Source: an uncultured Rhodopila sp.
Lineage (GTDB): Bacteria > Pseudomonadota > Alphaproteobacteria > Acetobacterales > Acetobacteraceae
Assembly: GCA_903851415.1 (NCBI GenBank)
Contig: CAINOE010000196.1
Coordinates: 1 to 56,435, forward strand
Length of the DNA stretch: 56,435 nucleotides
Direction of reading: 5' to 3'
In this document: piece by piece, positions 8,717 to 17,415 of the stretch
Layout of the letters: each line of letters starts with the position of its first letter
How positions within the stretch are numbered: position 1 is the stretch's first letter
The notes under the pieces: generated by a model
What the model saw: only the letters and a program-made list of their open reading frames with translations
Databases searched by the model: none
Told to the model about the DNA's origin: nothing
Translations under genes and position numbers: made by a program

Positions 8717-10315
8717 TCAGTACCCCAGTGCCAGGCCGTCCTTGCGCGGATCCGATCCCGCAATCAGGCAGCCGCGGTCATGGTCGATCCAGATCGCCTG
8801 GCCGCCGCCATGCGGCCTGTCGGTCACCTCCGGCACATGCCCCATCGCCGCCAGTCTGCGCAGCACCTCATCAGGAACGCCGCGTTCCACCTCCAGTTTT
8901 CCGCCCTGCGGAAACATCCGGAACAGATCGAGCGATTCCTGAATATCCAGGCCGTATTCCAGAAAATTCGTCAAAAACCAGGACTGTCCCGCCGGCTGGT
9001 AGTGCCCGCCCATGACGCCGAACGGCAGCACCGCACGGCCGTCCTGCATCACCATGCCCGGAATGATCGTGTGCATCGGCCGCTTGCCCGGGGCGATGCA
9101 GTTGGGATGCCCGCGCTCCAGCCGGAAGCCGAAGCCGCGATTGTGCAGCATCACCCCGGACCGCTGCGCAACGATGCCGCTGCCGAACGACTCGAACAGC
9201 GAGTTGATCAAGCTGCACGCATTGCCGTCCTGATCGACAACGCACAGATACACCGTATCCTTGTGTCTTGGCAGAAACGACTCTCCCGCCGCCGGCAGAT
9301 CGGCCAACGCGGCGACGTCGGTGATCAGCGCCCTTTGCGACGCCAGATAGGCCTCGCTCAGCAGCTTCCCCACCGGCACATCCACCGCCCCCGCATCGGC
9401 CAGGAACGCATCGCGGTCGCGATACACCAGCCGAGCCGCCTCGATATGCCGGTGCGCCCGGATCGCACCCGCCGCGCCATCGGGCGCCGGCGGCAACCCG
9501 CCGAGAATCCCCAGCATCATCAGCACCAGCAGCCCCTGCCCGTTCGGCGGACACTGGTAGACGTCGTAACCCTTCCAGTTCAGCGTGATCGGATCGACGA
9601 ACTCCGCGCCGCTGACGGCCACCGCGAAATCCTCCCCGGTGTGCAGGCCGCCACGCTCCCGCAACGTCCGCACCATGTCCGCGGCAACCGGCCCTTCGTA
9701 AAACGCCCTGGCGCCATGCCGGGCGACCGAGCGCAACGTTTCGGCCAGCGCCGGATTGGCGAACCGGTCGCCGGCGGCGGGTGCCGCACCGTTCGGCAGG
9801 AACGGAAACGATCCGCCGAGGCGCAGTTTCGCCTCGTTGCGCGCCCAATCCCACGCCACCCGCGGATGCACCGGCCAGCCCTCGGCGGCGAAGCGGATCG
9901 CCGGCTGCAGCACCTCGTCCAGCCCCTTGCGGCCATGCGCCTTCAGCAGCGTCTCCCACGCGCTGACCGCCCCCGGCACGGTCACGGCGTGAGCCGACGT
10001 ATTCTCCAGCGCGCTGATCCGCCGATCCTCAAACCAGTCGATCGACGCGGCGGCGGGGGCGCGGCCGGAGCCGTTCAGCGCCACCACCTTGCCCGCCCCG
10101 GCCGGCGCATACAGGCAGAAGCAGTCGCCGCCGATGCCGGTCGATTGCGGCTCGATCACGCACAGCACGGCAACCGCCGCGATTGCGGCATCCAGCGCGT
10201 TGCCGCCGGCGCGCAGCACATCGAGCGCCGTGAGCGTCGCGGCCGGCATGGACGTTGCCGCCATCCCGCGAGTGGCATAGACCGGGCTGCGGCCGGGAAG
10301 CTGGAAATCGCGCAT
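8717..10315 (-). CDS. Gamma-glutamyltransferase family protein
   Basis: 532 residues from the ATG at 10315, chosen because AGGAG lies upstream; the longer frame to 10390 overlaps the divergent csaA-like gene. It belongs to the Ntn-hydrolase family, made as a proenzyme that cleaves itself before a nucleophilic Thr. The likely Thr is in HKDTVYLCVVDQDGNACS. The TGIGGDCF motif near residue 60 and GKRPMHTIIP near 420 are family hallmarks. No signal peptide is seen, so it is probably a cytosolic paralogue rather than the periplasmic glutathione enzyme. First gene of the operon with the amidase and VOC genes. Confidence 0.9.
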   Translation of the reverse strand: MRDFQLPGRSPVYATRGMAATSMPAATLTALDVLRAGGNALDAAIAAVAVLCVIEPQSTGIGGDCFCLYAPAGAGKVVALNGSGRAPAAASIDWFEDRRISALENTSAHAVTVPGAVSAWETLLKAHGRKGLDEVLQPAIRFAAEGWPVHPRVAWDWARNEAKLRLGGSFPFLPNGAAPAAGDRFANPALAETLRSVARHGARAFYEGPVAADMVRTLRERGGLHTGEDFAVAVSGAEFVDPITLNWKGYDVYQCPPNGQGLLVLMMLGILGGLPPAPDGAAGAIRAHRHIEAARLVYRDRDAFLADAGAVDVPVGKLLSEAYLASQRALITDVAALADLPAAGESFLPRHKDTVYLCVVDQDGNACSLINSLFESFGSGIVAQRSGVMLHNRGFGFRLERGHPNCIAPGKRPMHTIIPGMVMQDGRAVLPFGVMGGHYQPAGQSWFLTNFLEYGLDIQESLDLFRMFPQGGKLEVERGVPDEVLRRLAAMGHVPEVTDRPHGGGQAIWIDHDRGCLIAGSDPRKDGLALGY

Positions 10316-10388
10316 CGGGACTCCTGAGGCTCTGGAAGCCCCCACGCTATCGCAGCAGAATGCCGCGGCCAAACGCGGGGAGGCACAC

Positions 10389-10730
10389 ATGGCAGATCAG
10401 ATCGTCTACGCGGACTTCGAAGCGGTCGACATCCGCGTCGGCACCATCAAGACCGCCCAGCCCTTCCCGGAGGCGCAGAAGCCCGCCATCAAGCTGACGA
10501 TCGATTTCGGCCCGGATATCGGCGTGAAGAAATCCAGCGCGCAACTGACGGTGCATTACAAGCCGGACCAGCTCATCGGCCGCCAGGTCTGCGCCGTGGT
10601 GAATTTTCCCCCGCGCCAGATCGGCCCCTTCATCAGCGAGGTGCTGACGTTGGGCATGCCGGACGAGGACGGCGCGGTGGTGCTGGTGCGGCCGGACCTG
10701 CGGGTGCCGAACGGCGGGAAGCTGTTCTAG
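10389..10730 (+). CDS. csaA: CsaA-like tRNA-binding domain protein
   Basis: 113 residues, a stand-alone OB-fold tRNA-binding domain of the CsaA/Trbp111 type. Typical marks are FEAVDIRVGTI at the start, PAIKLTIDFG, KKSSAQLT, QVCAVVNFPPRQIGPF in the middle and VPNGGKLF at the end. CsaA has been linked to chaperone or export activity and binds tRNA as a dimer. The gene is divergent from the gamma-glutamyltransferase-like gene with only about 73 bp between the starts. It is followed by the convergent higA gene. Confidence 0.92.
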   Translation: MADQIVYADFEAVDIRVGTIKTAQPFPEAQKPAIKLTIDFGPDIGVKKSSAQLTVHYKPDQLIGRQVCAVVNFPPRQIGPFISEVLTLGMPDEDGAVVLVRPDLRVPNGGKLF

Positions 10731-10785
10731 CGACTGCGCGCGCGGTATCGGTCATCAGCGGCGAAGGCCGCGAGGCGCCGCGCCG

Positions 10786-11127
10786 TCAACAACCTGGCCG
10801 GCGAGAAATCGGCGGCTCATAGCGTTTCACGTCGATCTCGCCGGAGCGCCGGCGCATGGCCTGCGCATCGTACCAGGCCTGCATGCGCAAGAGCGTCTCC
10901 ATGTCGATGCCGAACGCCTTTTCAATTCTGAGGGCCATCTCGGCCGATAATGCCGACTTGCCGTTCACCGGGTCGGAAAGCGTCGCCGGACGAACATCGA
11001 GAATGCGCGCCGCCTCGGCAACGCCGAGGCTCAGTTCGTCGAGGATTTCCTCACGAATGAAGAGGCCCGGGTGCGGCGGCGTCATGCCGATTTTCGCTGG
11101 AGTGCCGGCCGATGGAGTGGTGGTCAT
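10786..11127 (-). CDS. higA: HigA-type antitoxin (addiction module XRE/HTH protein)
   Basis: 113 residues from ATG 11127; a later ATG (MTPPHPG) would match shorter family members. The helix-turn-helix body runs from PPHPGLFIREEIL through GVAEAARILDVRPATLSDPVNGKSALSAEMALRIEKAFG to METLLRMQAWYDAQ, the standard HigA layout. HigA neutralises the HigB ribosome-dependent mRNase and represses the operon. Its ATG shares one base with the stop codon of the upstream higB remnant, preserving the toxin-first higBA order. Since the toxin is broken, this is probably an orphan antitoxin. Confidence 0.85.
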   Translation of the reverse strand: MTTTPSAGTPAKIGMTPPHPGLFIREEILDELSLGVAEAARILDVRPATLSDPVNGKSALSAEMALRIEKAFGIDMETLLRMQAWYDAQAMRRRSGEIDVKRYEPPISRRPGC

Positions 11128-11225
11128 CAGTGACAATCCTCCAGGTAGAGATCGGTGATCTCTCCCTCGTCGATGCCGAATGTGATCCGCCGGTTCCCGC
11201 TGACGGAAATGCTCCATGTTCCGTG
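11127..11225 (-). pseudogene. higB: C-terminal remnant of HigB toxin
   Basis: The minus-strand frame ending in TGA at 11127-11129 encodes 32 residues, beginning HGTWSISVSGNRRITFGID and ending LYLEDCH. This matches the C-terminus of HigB/RelE-fold toxins (W-S-V-S-G-N-x-R-I-x-F and a terminal D-x-H). Upstream the frame continues for a few dozen codons without family resemblance and meets a stop near 11320, beside a REP-like palindrome. No start codon with the toxin N-terminus was found. It is too short for the gene-length cut-off; toxin activity is very unlikely. Confidence 0.75.
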
Positions 11226-11314
11226 CGATCGCGGGGCTGGTGCACAGATCACGCCTGCACGCCCCCGATCGATCTTCCAACGTTCCCGTAATGCAACGCA
11301 TAGGCAGATCGGCA

Positions 11315-11360
11315 GAACCCGTCATGGCGGGGCGACGGCCTGCCATCCACGTCTCGATCA
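11315..11360. repeat. REP-like palindrome, family A, single copy
   Basis: GTCATGGCGGGGCGACGGCC followed by TGCCATCCACGTC forms an imperfect hairpin with the GTCATG...CATCCACG ends shared with copies at 12453-12535, 21390-21425 and 50804-50884. It sits directly upstream of the surviving higB fragment. Confidence 0.6.
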
Positions 11361-11416
11361 TACCGGTGATGGGACAGCGCGCAGTGCCGAACGATGGCAT
11401 CAGCGCCAAACGATCC

Positions 11417-11686
11417 TCACCCCACCAAATGGAACCCCAGCTCCTCCGGCGGGTCCGCCATGTCCTCGTCAATGCTGCTGACCTCGGCGAGGCGCGGGCC
11501 GCGGCGGCAGGCGCGGGCCATCTCCTCCACCGCGCCAATGTCGCCGGCGATCAGCGCCTCCACCTTGCCGTCGGCGCGGTTGCGAACCCAGCCCGACAGG
11601 CCGAGCGCCGTCGCCTTCTGCATCATCCACGCGCGGTAGCCGACACCCTGCACCCGGCCGGCAATCAGAAGCCGCTTGGCGTTCAC
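11417..11686 (-). CDS. acyP: Acylphosphatase
   Basis: 89 residues, normal length. It hydrolyses acyl phosphates. The family motifs are present: the RLLIAGRVQGVGYRAWM phosphate-binding loop with its essential Arg, and LGLSGWVRNRADGKVEALIAG with the catalytic Asn. It starts with GTG, which overlaps the ATP12 stop (GTGA), so it is translationally coupled to that gene. Its contribution to that operon is unknown. Confidence 0.93.
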   Translation of the reverse strand: MNAKRLLIAGRVQGVGYRAWMMQKATALGLSGWVRNRADGKVEALIAGDIGAVEEMARACRRGPRLAEVSSIDEDMADPPEELGFHLVG

Positions 11687-12396
11687 CCGTCTCTCCGTGT
11701 CAGCACGATATACCGCTCCGCCAGCAGAATATCCGATCGTATCCCCGCCCGCCGATGCACGGCTTCGTCATCCTCGCCCCATTGCCCGGCCTGAAACAAT
11801 TCGTCCAGCGCGCCGAGGGCGTACGCAGTCTCGCCGTCCATCTCGCCGGCGGCAAGAGCCAATCCCAGCACGAGGCTGCCGAGCGCCGGCACGGCGATGC
11901 CAAGGGCCGCCAGAACGTCGGGCGTTTGCGACGCCACCGCCCGGCGCAGCGCGGCGATGCTGTCAGGGTGCTGCTTCGCATAGGTAATCCCGGCCGTCAC
12001 CCGCAGCGGCGCGTCGAACGTCACCGCGGCCCAGTCCAGCCAGGGCGCCCACAGCAGGTGCTGCCGCTGCACCAGCGTGTCCGGCGTTTCGGCCCGGTAG
12101 CACAGCAGGTCGGTTTCGCCGTAGCGGGCGATGGCGTCGATGACGGGCGCCGGGTCGGGTGCGATCCGCTCGATCGCGGTGCCGGCGAGCCGGGTCAGCG
12201 GCGTGTCCGCGAAGCTCATCTCGCCGCCCCTGGCGCCGCCGGCCGCCTGCCACTCCGCGGCGATGGCCGTGGCCAGGCGCGGGGCGGAGACGACCAGTTT
12301 GGCGCCGCCCGGCAGCCGCATCGGCTTGCCGTCGAGCAGGATTTCATAGCCGGCTTCGGTCGTGTGCACGGAAGCGGCGTCCCAGAAACGTTTCAC
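11683..12396 (-). CDS. ATP12 family chaperone protein
   Basis: 237 residues from a GTG at 12396 (VKRFWDAASV). The longer frame to 12531 reads through a REP-like palindrome and is probably not translated. ATP12 proteins assist assembly of the F1 part of ATP synthase by binding the alpha subunit; the bacterial members are mostly alphaproteobacterial, which supports the proposed origin of this DNA. Recognisable parts are ILLDGKPMRLPGGAKLVV, AAEWQAAGG, DTPLTRLAGTAI and the region LLCYRAETPDTLVQRQHLLWAPWLDW. It overlaps acyP at its 3' end. Confidence 0.88.
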   Translation of the reverse strand: MKRFWDAASVHTTEAGYEILLDGKPMRLPGGAKLVVSAPRLATAIAAEWQAAGGARGGEMSFADTPLTRLAGTAIERIAPDPAPVIDAIARYGETDLLCYRAETPDTLVQRQHLLWAPWLDWAAVTFDAPLRVTAGITYAKQHPDSIAALRRAVASQTPDVLAALGIAVPALGSLVLGLALAAGEMDGETAYALGALDELFQAGQWGEDDEAVHRRAGIRSDILLAERYIVLTRRDG

Positions 12397-12452
12397 GTTG
12401 GGCTGTCCATTCCAATCGGCGTTGCGACGGCGATTCTCCCACCGCGCCGCTT

Positions 12453-12535
12453 CGTCATGCCGGCGAAGGCCGGCATCCACGCCTTTTGCCCGTGCAAACA
12501 GAGGCGTGGATGGCGGGCCTTCGCCCGCCATGACG
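12453..12535. repeat. REP-like palindrome pair, family A
   Basis: Two related hairpins in opposite orientation, about 35 bases each: one begins CGTCATGCCGGCGAAGGCCG and the mirror copy ends CGCCCGCCATGACGG, with a short spacer between them. The arrangement resembles paired REP elements (BIMEs). It lies between the asmA-type gene and the ATP12 gene, where it could form a strong RNA structure. Confidence 0.8.
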
Positions 12536-12577
12536 GCGGGGGCCGTGCCTGCGAGTCAAGCTCAACGCGGATGGGTA

Positions 12578-15133
12578 TCACCTGAACAAACTCTTCAGCA
12601 GCGCAGCAGGGTCCACTTGTTTCGGCTGTTTGGCGGACGCCGCCGCTTCCGCGGGCGCTTCCGCCGCCGGGGCCGCCTGACCCCGCGCCTCCGCCAGCGC
12701 GGCGGGACAGACATCGGCCGAACCGGCCGTCATCAGCCTGTTGCCGCCGATAAGCCCGCCGAGCGCGCCCAGCGGCGTGGCGCCGCCGAGCACCGCGCTG
12801 GCGACCGTGCCGGCGTTCGACTCCGCCGCGCCAACCTTGTTCACGCCGACGCGGGGGTTGCGGATCGGGCCGGCGAGGCTGACCGGGATCACCACCGCGG
12901 TGCCGCCAAGCCGCGCCTGCGGCCGCAGCTCCATGGCCAGGGTTTCGCCGCCCAGGTTCACCGTTCCGCTGCCGGTCGTTGTCAGCAGCGAGGAACTCAG
13001 CGCCAGCGGCTGGATGGTGGCGACGCCGTGCCGGGCCTGGATCAGCGCGGCGAAGCATCGCAGCTCGGACGACCCGCCCTTGCCGACAAGGTCCAGCGCG
13101 TTCAGCGAATCCATCACCTTGCCGAGCAGGCTGCCCAGCAGGCGGTTGTCGATAACGCCCCCGCTCATGGCCAGCCCGGCATAGCCGTCCAAAGACGCCG
13201 CGATGGCGTGCGGGGTTTCACCGGCGCCGCTGATATCGGCGCGCAGCTCCAGGCTGGCGGAGGCGATGGACGGCACGTGCAACAGCGCGAGCAGCGACTT
13301 CAGCGCAAGTCCGGGCGCGTGCAGCATCAGGTGCACCGGTGGCACGGGCTGGCCGGCGTCCACCGCGAGCGTGCCGCTCAGCCGGCCGCCGGGCGTCTCG
13401 GCGGAGAACGGGTTGATTGCCAGCTTGCCGATCGCCAGCACGGCGTGCGTGTCGATCGCCCGGTAGTCGGCGCCGCCTGACCGCAGCAGGCCGATGTCCA
13501 GCCTGATGTCGGCATCGGCGGCACGCAGCACCGCAAACGGCAGCGGTTGATCAGAAAACAGCCGATCGGCCCGCTTCGGCGGCGGAGGCGGGGGCGGCGG
13601 CTGATCGCCGGACGGCGGCGGGGATGCGGCGGCCTGAGGCGCGGCATCGAAAGCGGCCTCGATCGCGTCCAGGTCGATCCGGTTGGATTTCAGCCCGGCA
13701 ACCAACGACTGCCGCGCCCCAAGGCCGACGGACACGTCCCCGGTCACGTCCCCCTCCGCACTGCTCAGCGTCAGGCCATGCAGGGCGGCACCGTTGCGGA
13801 ACCCTCCGGCGGCGTCGGTCAGCGTGCCCTGGAACGCAACCGTCTTCAGCGCCGGCAGCGGTCGGCGGGCGAGCGGCGACAGCGCGGCGAGATCGGGAAT
13901 TTGCGCTGTCAGGGCCAGGTTGGCTCCGCTCAGCGCGCGGACATCCGTCACGGTCCCCTTGGCGGAGATCGTCGCCCCCGCGGCCTGAAGCGTTGCGTCC
14001 ACCGGGAACGGAGCCGGCGCGGCACCCGGCAGCAGCGACGCCAGCGGGCCGAAGGTCGCGGCGAGGGTCAGCGGCGCGCCGCCGAAGCTGCCGGTGGCGT
14101 CGGCTTTCGCCGGCTGGCTGGCCGCGGCGGCGGCGATGTCCAGTTTGGCCAGCGTCAGGCCCGGCACCTGGGCGCCAAGATCGGACGCACCGGCGTGCAG
14201 TACCAGGCTGGCGATATCCGGCCATGCGCCTCCGGTATCCGCGACCTTGGCGGCGAAACCGACATCATGCAGCGGCGGCGGCACGAAACCTTGCAGCAGC
14301 GGGGTCAGCGCGGACAGGTCGGGGATGCTGCCGCTGACCGCCAGGTCATACCCCTTGGCCTGCAAGGGCTGCGTCACCGCGCCCTCGGCCGCCAGCTTTG
14401 CCCCGGCCACGCTCAGCGCCAGCTTCACCGGCCATGGCGAGGTCGCGGCGGAGTCCTGCAGCCGGGTCAGCGGTCCGGTATCGGCGGCGAGGGTGAACGC
14501 GGTGCCGTTGTAGGCGGCCTCGGCATCGACATGCAGCGGCGCGTCGGGCGCGGCTTCCGTCGCCTCCAGATCCGCAAGGCCGAGCGTGGTCAGCTTGCCG
14601 GTGCGGTCGTCGCGATAAGCCAGCACGCCGTCGCGGATGCTGACGGTATCGATGCTGACCACCGCCTTCGTCTTCTGCCCCGGCGCGGCCGGCACCTGCG
14701 AGCCGGCCGGCGCGCCTGGTGAAACCTCCGGCGTCATGCGCCAGTTCGGCTGCCCGGCGGTGTCGGTCTCCAGCAGGATGTCGGGGTGGATCAGCACAAG
14801 GCGGTTGATCTCGTAGCGGCCCGACAGCAGCGGCAGCAGGCCGAGCTGCAGCTCCACGCCCTGCACGGTCGCCATCTGCGGGCGGGAAAACCCGGGCGGG
14901 TTGGCGAAGGCGACATCGGCCACCTGCACCGCCGGGGACAGCGACAGCTTCAGGCGGATGGCCCCGTTCAGGGCGAGGTCGCGGCCGGTGGCGCGCCTGA
15001 CGGCCTCCTCGATGCGCGGCTTCAGGCTGTCGGGGTCGAAGCGGGCGATGGCGACCGCGCCGGCGCCCGCCGCGATCGCCACGACCGCGCCGAGGCCAAT
15101 CAGGGTGTAGCGCAATGGTCGCGGCAGGCTCAT
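12578..15133 (-). CDS. AsmA family protein
   Basis: 851 residues. AsmA-like proteins are large envelope proteins anchored by one N-terminal helix (here about residues 9-29, TLIGLGAVVAIAAGAGAVAI) with a long periplasmic beta-rich part; the family is implicated in phospholipid transfer and outer-membrane homeostasis. The opening SLKPRIEEAVRRATGRDLALNGAIRLKLSLSP and NRLVLIHPDILLE, and the C-terminal MSGGVIDNRLLGSLLGKVMDSL and PVSLAGPIRNPRVGV, are typical. A Pro-rich spacer lies near residues 520-530. Its ATG overlaps the stop of the pseudouridine synthase gene (ATGA). Confidence 0.88.
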   Translation of the reverse strand: MSLPRPLRYTLIGLGAVVAIAAGAGAVAIARFDPDSLKPRIEEAVRRATGRDLALNGAIRLKLSLSPAVQVADVAFANPPGFSRPQMATVQGVELQLGLLPLLSGRYEINRLVLIHPDILLETDTAGQPNWRMTPEVSPGAPAGSQVPAAPGQKTKAVVSIDTVSIRDGVLAYRDDRTGKLTTLGLADLEATEAAPDAPLHVDAEAAYNGTAFTLAADTGPLTRLQDSAATSPWPVKLALSVAGAKLAAEGAVTQPLQAKGYDLAVSGSIPDLSALTPLLQGFVPPPLHDVGFAAKVADTGGAWPDIASLVLHAGASDLGAQVPGLTLAKLDIAAAAASQPAKADATGSFGGAPLTLAATFGPLASLLPGAAPAPFPVDATLQAAGATISAKGTVTDVRALSGANLALTAQIPDLAALSPLARRPLPALKTVAFQGTLTDAAGGFRNGAALHGLTLSSAEGDVTGDVSVGLGARQSLVAGLKSNRIDLDAIEAAFDAAPQAAASPPPSGDQPPPPPPPPKRADRLFSDQPLPFAVLRAADADIRLDIGLLRSGGADYRAIDTHAVLAIGKLAINPFSAETPGGRLSGTLAVDAGQPVPPVHLMLHAPGLALKSLLALLHVPSIASASLELRADISGAGETPHAIAASLDGYAGLAMSGGVIDNRLLGSLLGKVMDSLNALDLVGKGGSSELRCFAALIQARHGVATIQPLALSSSLLTTTGSGTVNLGGETLAMELRPQARLGGTAVVIPVSLAGPIRNPRVGVNKVGAAESNAGTVASAVLGGATPLGALGGLIGGNRLMTAGSADVCPAALAEARGQAAPAAEAPAEAAASAKQPKQVDPAALLKSLFR

Positions 15134-16119
15134 CGGCGTCTCTCCGGCGGCTTCGGGGCGGGGGCGTGGAAGCCCAGCGTCTTGAATGTCTCCCGCATAT
15201 GGGGCGGCAGCTCCGCTTCCACAGTCAGCGTGCCGCCCGCCGGATGCGGCAGCACCAGCCGCCTTGCGTGCAAGTGAAGATCGGAGGACAGGCCCTCGAT
15301 CAGCGCCGCGAACGCCCGGTTCTGATCGGGTTCCTCATATTTCTCGTCCCCCAAAATCGGCGCGCGGATCGCCACGCAATGCACCCGAAGCTGATGCGTG
15401 CGGCCCGTAAGCGGCTTCAGTTCCAGCCAGGCCAGCTTCTGCGCCGCATTGTCCAGGGTCTGGTAGTCGGTGACCGCCCGCGCGCCCGCCGGGTCGTCGC
15501 GATCCGCCGGCGCAGTGCGTTCCCCGCGCGCCCCGCCGACACGCTTGAGCGGCATGTCGATGCGGCCCTCCACCGGCACCGGGCGGCCGGCCACCACGGC
15601 CCAGTAGGTCTTCTCCATGTCGCGTCCGCGGAAGGCGGCGGCGAGCTTGCCGGCAGTGCCGGGCGTGCGCGCGAGCAGCAGCACGCCGGTGGTGTCGCGG
15701 TCGAGCCGGTGAACCAGGCGAGGCCGGTGCTCCGAGCCGAAGCGCAGCGCGTCCAGCATGCCGTCGAGGTGGCGGGTGATCCCGGGACCGCCCTGCACCG
15801 GCAGGCCATAGGGCTTGTTCAGCACCAGCACGAGGTCGTCCTGGTAGATCACCGCGCGCTGCAAATCCTTCGCATCGTTCGGATCGACGCGGCTGACCGG
15901 CTTCGGCTCTTCCGGGGCGTCCATTGGCGGGACCCGGACGGCCTGGCCGGGGGCGAGGCGGGTGTTGGTGTCCACCCGCGCGCCATCGACGCGGATCTGG
16001 CCGGTGCGGCAGAACTTCTGGATCAGGCTTTGCTGCATCCCCGGGAAATGCCGGCGGAACCAGCGGTCCAGGCGGATGTCGGCCTCATCCTCCGAGACAA
16101 TCTGCGATTGGGTATTCAT
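15130..16119 (-). CDS. RluC/RluD family 23S rRNA pseudouridine synthase
   Basis: 329 residues. An N-terminal S4-like RNA-binding domain (about 15-75, LDRWFRRHFPGMQQSLIQKFCRTGQIRVDG) is followed by the catalytic domain. The HRLDRDTTGVLLLART motif near residue 160 contains the catalytic Asp, and GRTHQLRVHC and HARRL follow. Such enzymes isomerise uridines in 23S rRNA; RluC is the closer guess given the S4 domain and linker, but RluD cannot be excluded. First gene of a coupled set with the AsmA gene. Confidence 0.9.
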   Translation of the reverse strand: MNTQSQIVSEDEADIRLDRWFRRHFPGMQQSLIQKFCRTGQIRVDGARVDTNTRLAPGQAVRVPPMDAPEEPKPVSRVDPNDAKDLQRAVIYQDDLVLVLNKPYGLPVQGGPGITRHLDGMLDALRFGSEHRPRLVHRLDRDTTGVLLLARTPGTAGKLAAAFRGRDMEKTYWAVVAGRPVPVEGRIDMPLKRVGGARGERTAPADRDDPAGARAVTDYQTLDNAAQKLAWLELKPLTGRTHQLRVHCVAIRAPILGDEKYEEPDQNRAFAALIEGLSSDLHLHARRLVLPHPAGGTLTVEAELPPHMRETFKTLGFHAPAPKPPERRR

Positions 16120-16318
16120 GCGCGCGGTTTGGAGGGACGCGGGGTGCGGGTCAAGCCGCGTGACGCCACGCTGCGCCGGATGGTCACGATTTGCGTGATG
16201 TGAATTCGGTCACAGACCCCGGGGAGGATCGGCGGCTGACTGCCCCCGCGGCGCCAGTACAGGTGCAGCTCATAACCAATAATTCATGCGGCTCCGCGCC
16301 TGGTCGGGAGGTCCATTC

Positions 16319-17170
16319 ATGGAAAGCATTCTTCACGTATTGAACACATCGTTGCCGGAGCGCCCCGCGCCGCGCCGATATGCCCGCGTAGCCATGATCG
16401 CGGCGGCCGTCGCGCTGTATGCCGCCATCCTCGTCGGCGGGGATGGTCATAACGCCGCAGTAATCGCTTCGATTTCCCTGGCGGCATTCCTGGGCAGCAT
16501 CGCCGGCTTCGCGTTTTCCGCGATTTGCGGCGCCGTTCTGTTCCACGTGTGCAGCGACCACGTCAGGGTGGTCGAAATCATGATCGTCTGCAGCATCGCC
16601 AACCAGGCCTCGATGACATGGACATTGCGCCGCTATATCGATTGGCGCGCGCTGCGGGTTTACCTGGCCGGCGGCGCCTTCGGCGTGGCCGCCGGCGTCT
16701 GGCTGCTGCTGCACGCCGATCGGCTGGTGTATACGCATGGGATCGGGGCGTTTTTGCTCGCATACGGCGCATTCATGCTGTTCCGCAAGCCAATGGTCCT
16801 GAGCTTGCACCACCCGGCGCTGGACGCCCTCATCGGCATGCTGGGCGGGGTTACCGGGGGTGCCGCCGCTTTCCCCAGCGCCGCGATGTCAATCTGGTGC
16901 GGCATGAAGGGATGGGATCGGATGCGCCAGCGCGCCGTGCTCCAGCCCTTCATCCTGATCATGCAGGTGGCGGCCTTGCTGATCATCTCGGTGGAGCAAC
17001 CGCACGCAGCGGGTCTCATCGGACTGCCGCCGGACACCCTGCTGTACATTCCGGTCTCGCTGTTCGGCGCGTCGCTCGGCATGGCCCTGTGCCGGAGGAT
17101 GTCGGATTTTCAGTTTGCCAGGGCTGTGAACATCCTGCTGATCGTTTCTGGCCTGGGCTTCGTGGTCTGA
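16319..17170 (+). CDS. TauE/SafE family sulfite exporter-like permease
   Basis: 283 residues from the ATG at 16319, preceded by GGGAGG; an earlier in-frame ATG at 16286 lacks a good site. About eight hydrophobic segments span the protein. The repeated halves with SLAAFLGSIAGFAFSAICGAVLFH and ALIGMLGGVTGGAAAFPSAAMSIWCGMKGW fit TauE/SafE transporters, which move sulfite, sulfoacetate or other small anions. No sulfur-metabolism gene is adjacent, so the substrate is open. Confidence 0.8.
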   Translation: MESILHVLNTSLPERPAPRRYARVAMIAAAVALYAAILVGGDGHNAAVIASISLAAFLGSIAGFAFSAICGAVLFHVCSDHVRVVEIMIVCSIANQASMTWTLRRYIDWRALRVYLAGGAFGVAAGVWLLLHADRLVYTHGIGAFLLAYGAFMLFRKPMVLSLHHPALDALIGMLGGVTGGAAAFPSAAMSIWCGMKGWDRMRQRAVLQPFILIMQVAALLIISVEQPHAAGLIGLPPDTLLYIPVSLFGASLGMALCRRMSDFQFARAVNILLIVSGLGFVV

Positions 17171-17206
17171 TGGGCCGGGGGGGCGGCCTAAGCAAGAAAG
17201 CAAGAG

Positions 17207-17362
17207 GTTACACGGATTTTTACCGATTAAGGGCACGGATTACAGCGATCTGAGACCCTGGTTTCGATCGTGCCACCCCTGAACCGTTCATTGCTCCGGG
17301 GCCGCAACCGCCCGCCTATATCGGTGTAATCCGTGCCCTTAATCCGCGAAAATCCGTGTAAC
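17207..17362. repeat. Large intergenic inverted repeat
   Basis: Two 43-base arms (17207-17249 and 17320-17362) are inverted copies with 39 of 43 positions matching by eye, around a 70-base spacer. Each arm contains the words TTACACGG and TTAAGGGCACGGATTAC. The element fills most of the gap between the convergent TauE/SafE and sigma-54 activator genes. It could act as a bidirectional terminator or be a non-autonomous mobile repeat. No T-tract follows it immediately. Confidence 0.85.
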
Positions 17363-17415
17363 AGCTTTTCTTTCCTTATCCAGGCAAGGAATTGACTTTT
17401 TTGGCATGGCCACGC

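Noticed and set aside
8780..10327. 515-codon plus-strand open frame opposite the gamma-glutamyltransferase-like gene
   Set aside because: Arg/His/Gln-rich antisense composition; the minus-strand frame has clear family motifs.
12397..12531. N-terminal extension of the ATP12 protein
   Set aside because: It would translate a REP-like palindrome; the GTG at 12396 gives a protein of normal length and N-terminus.
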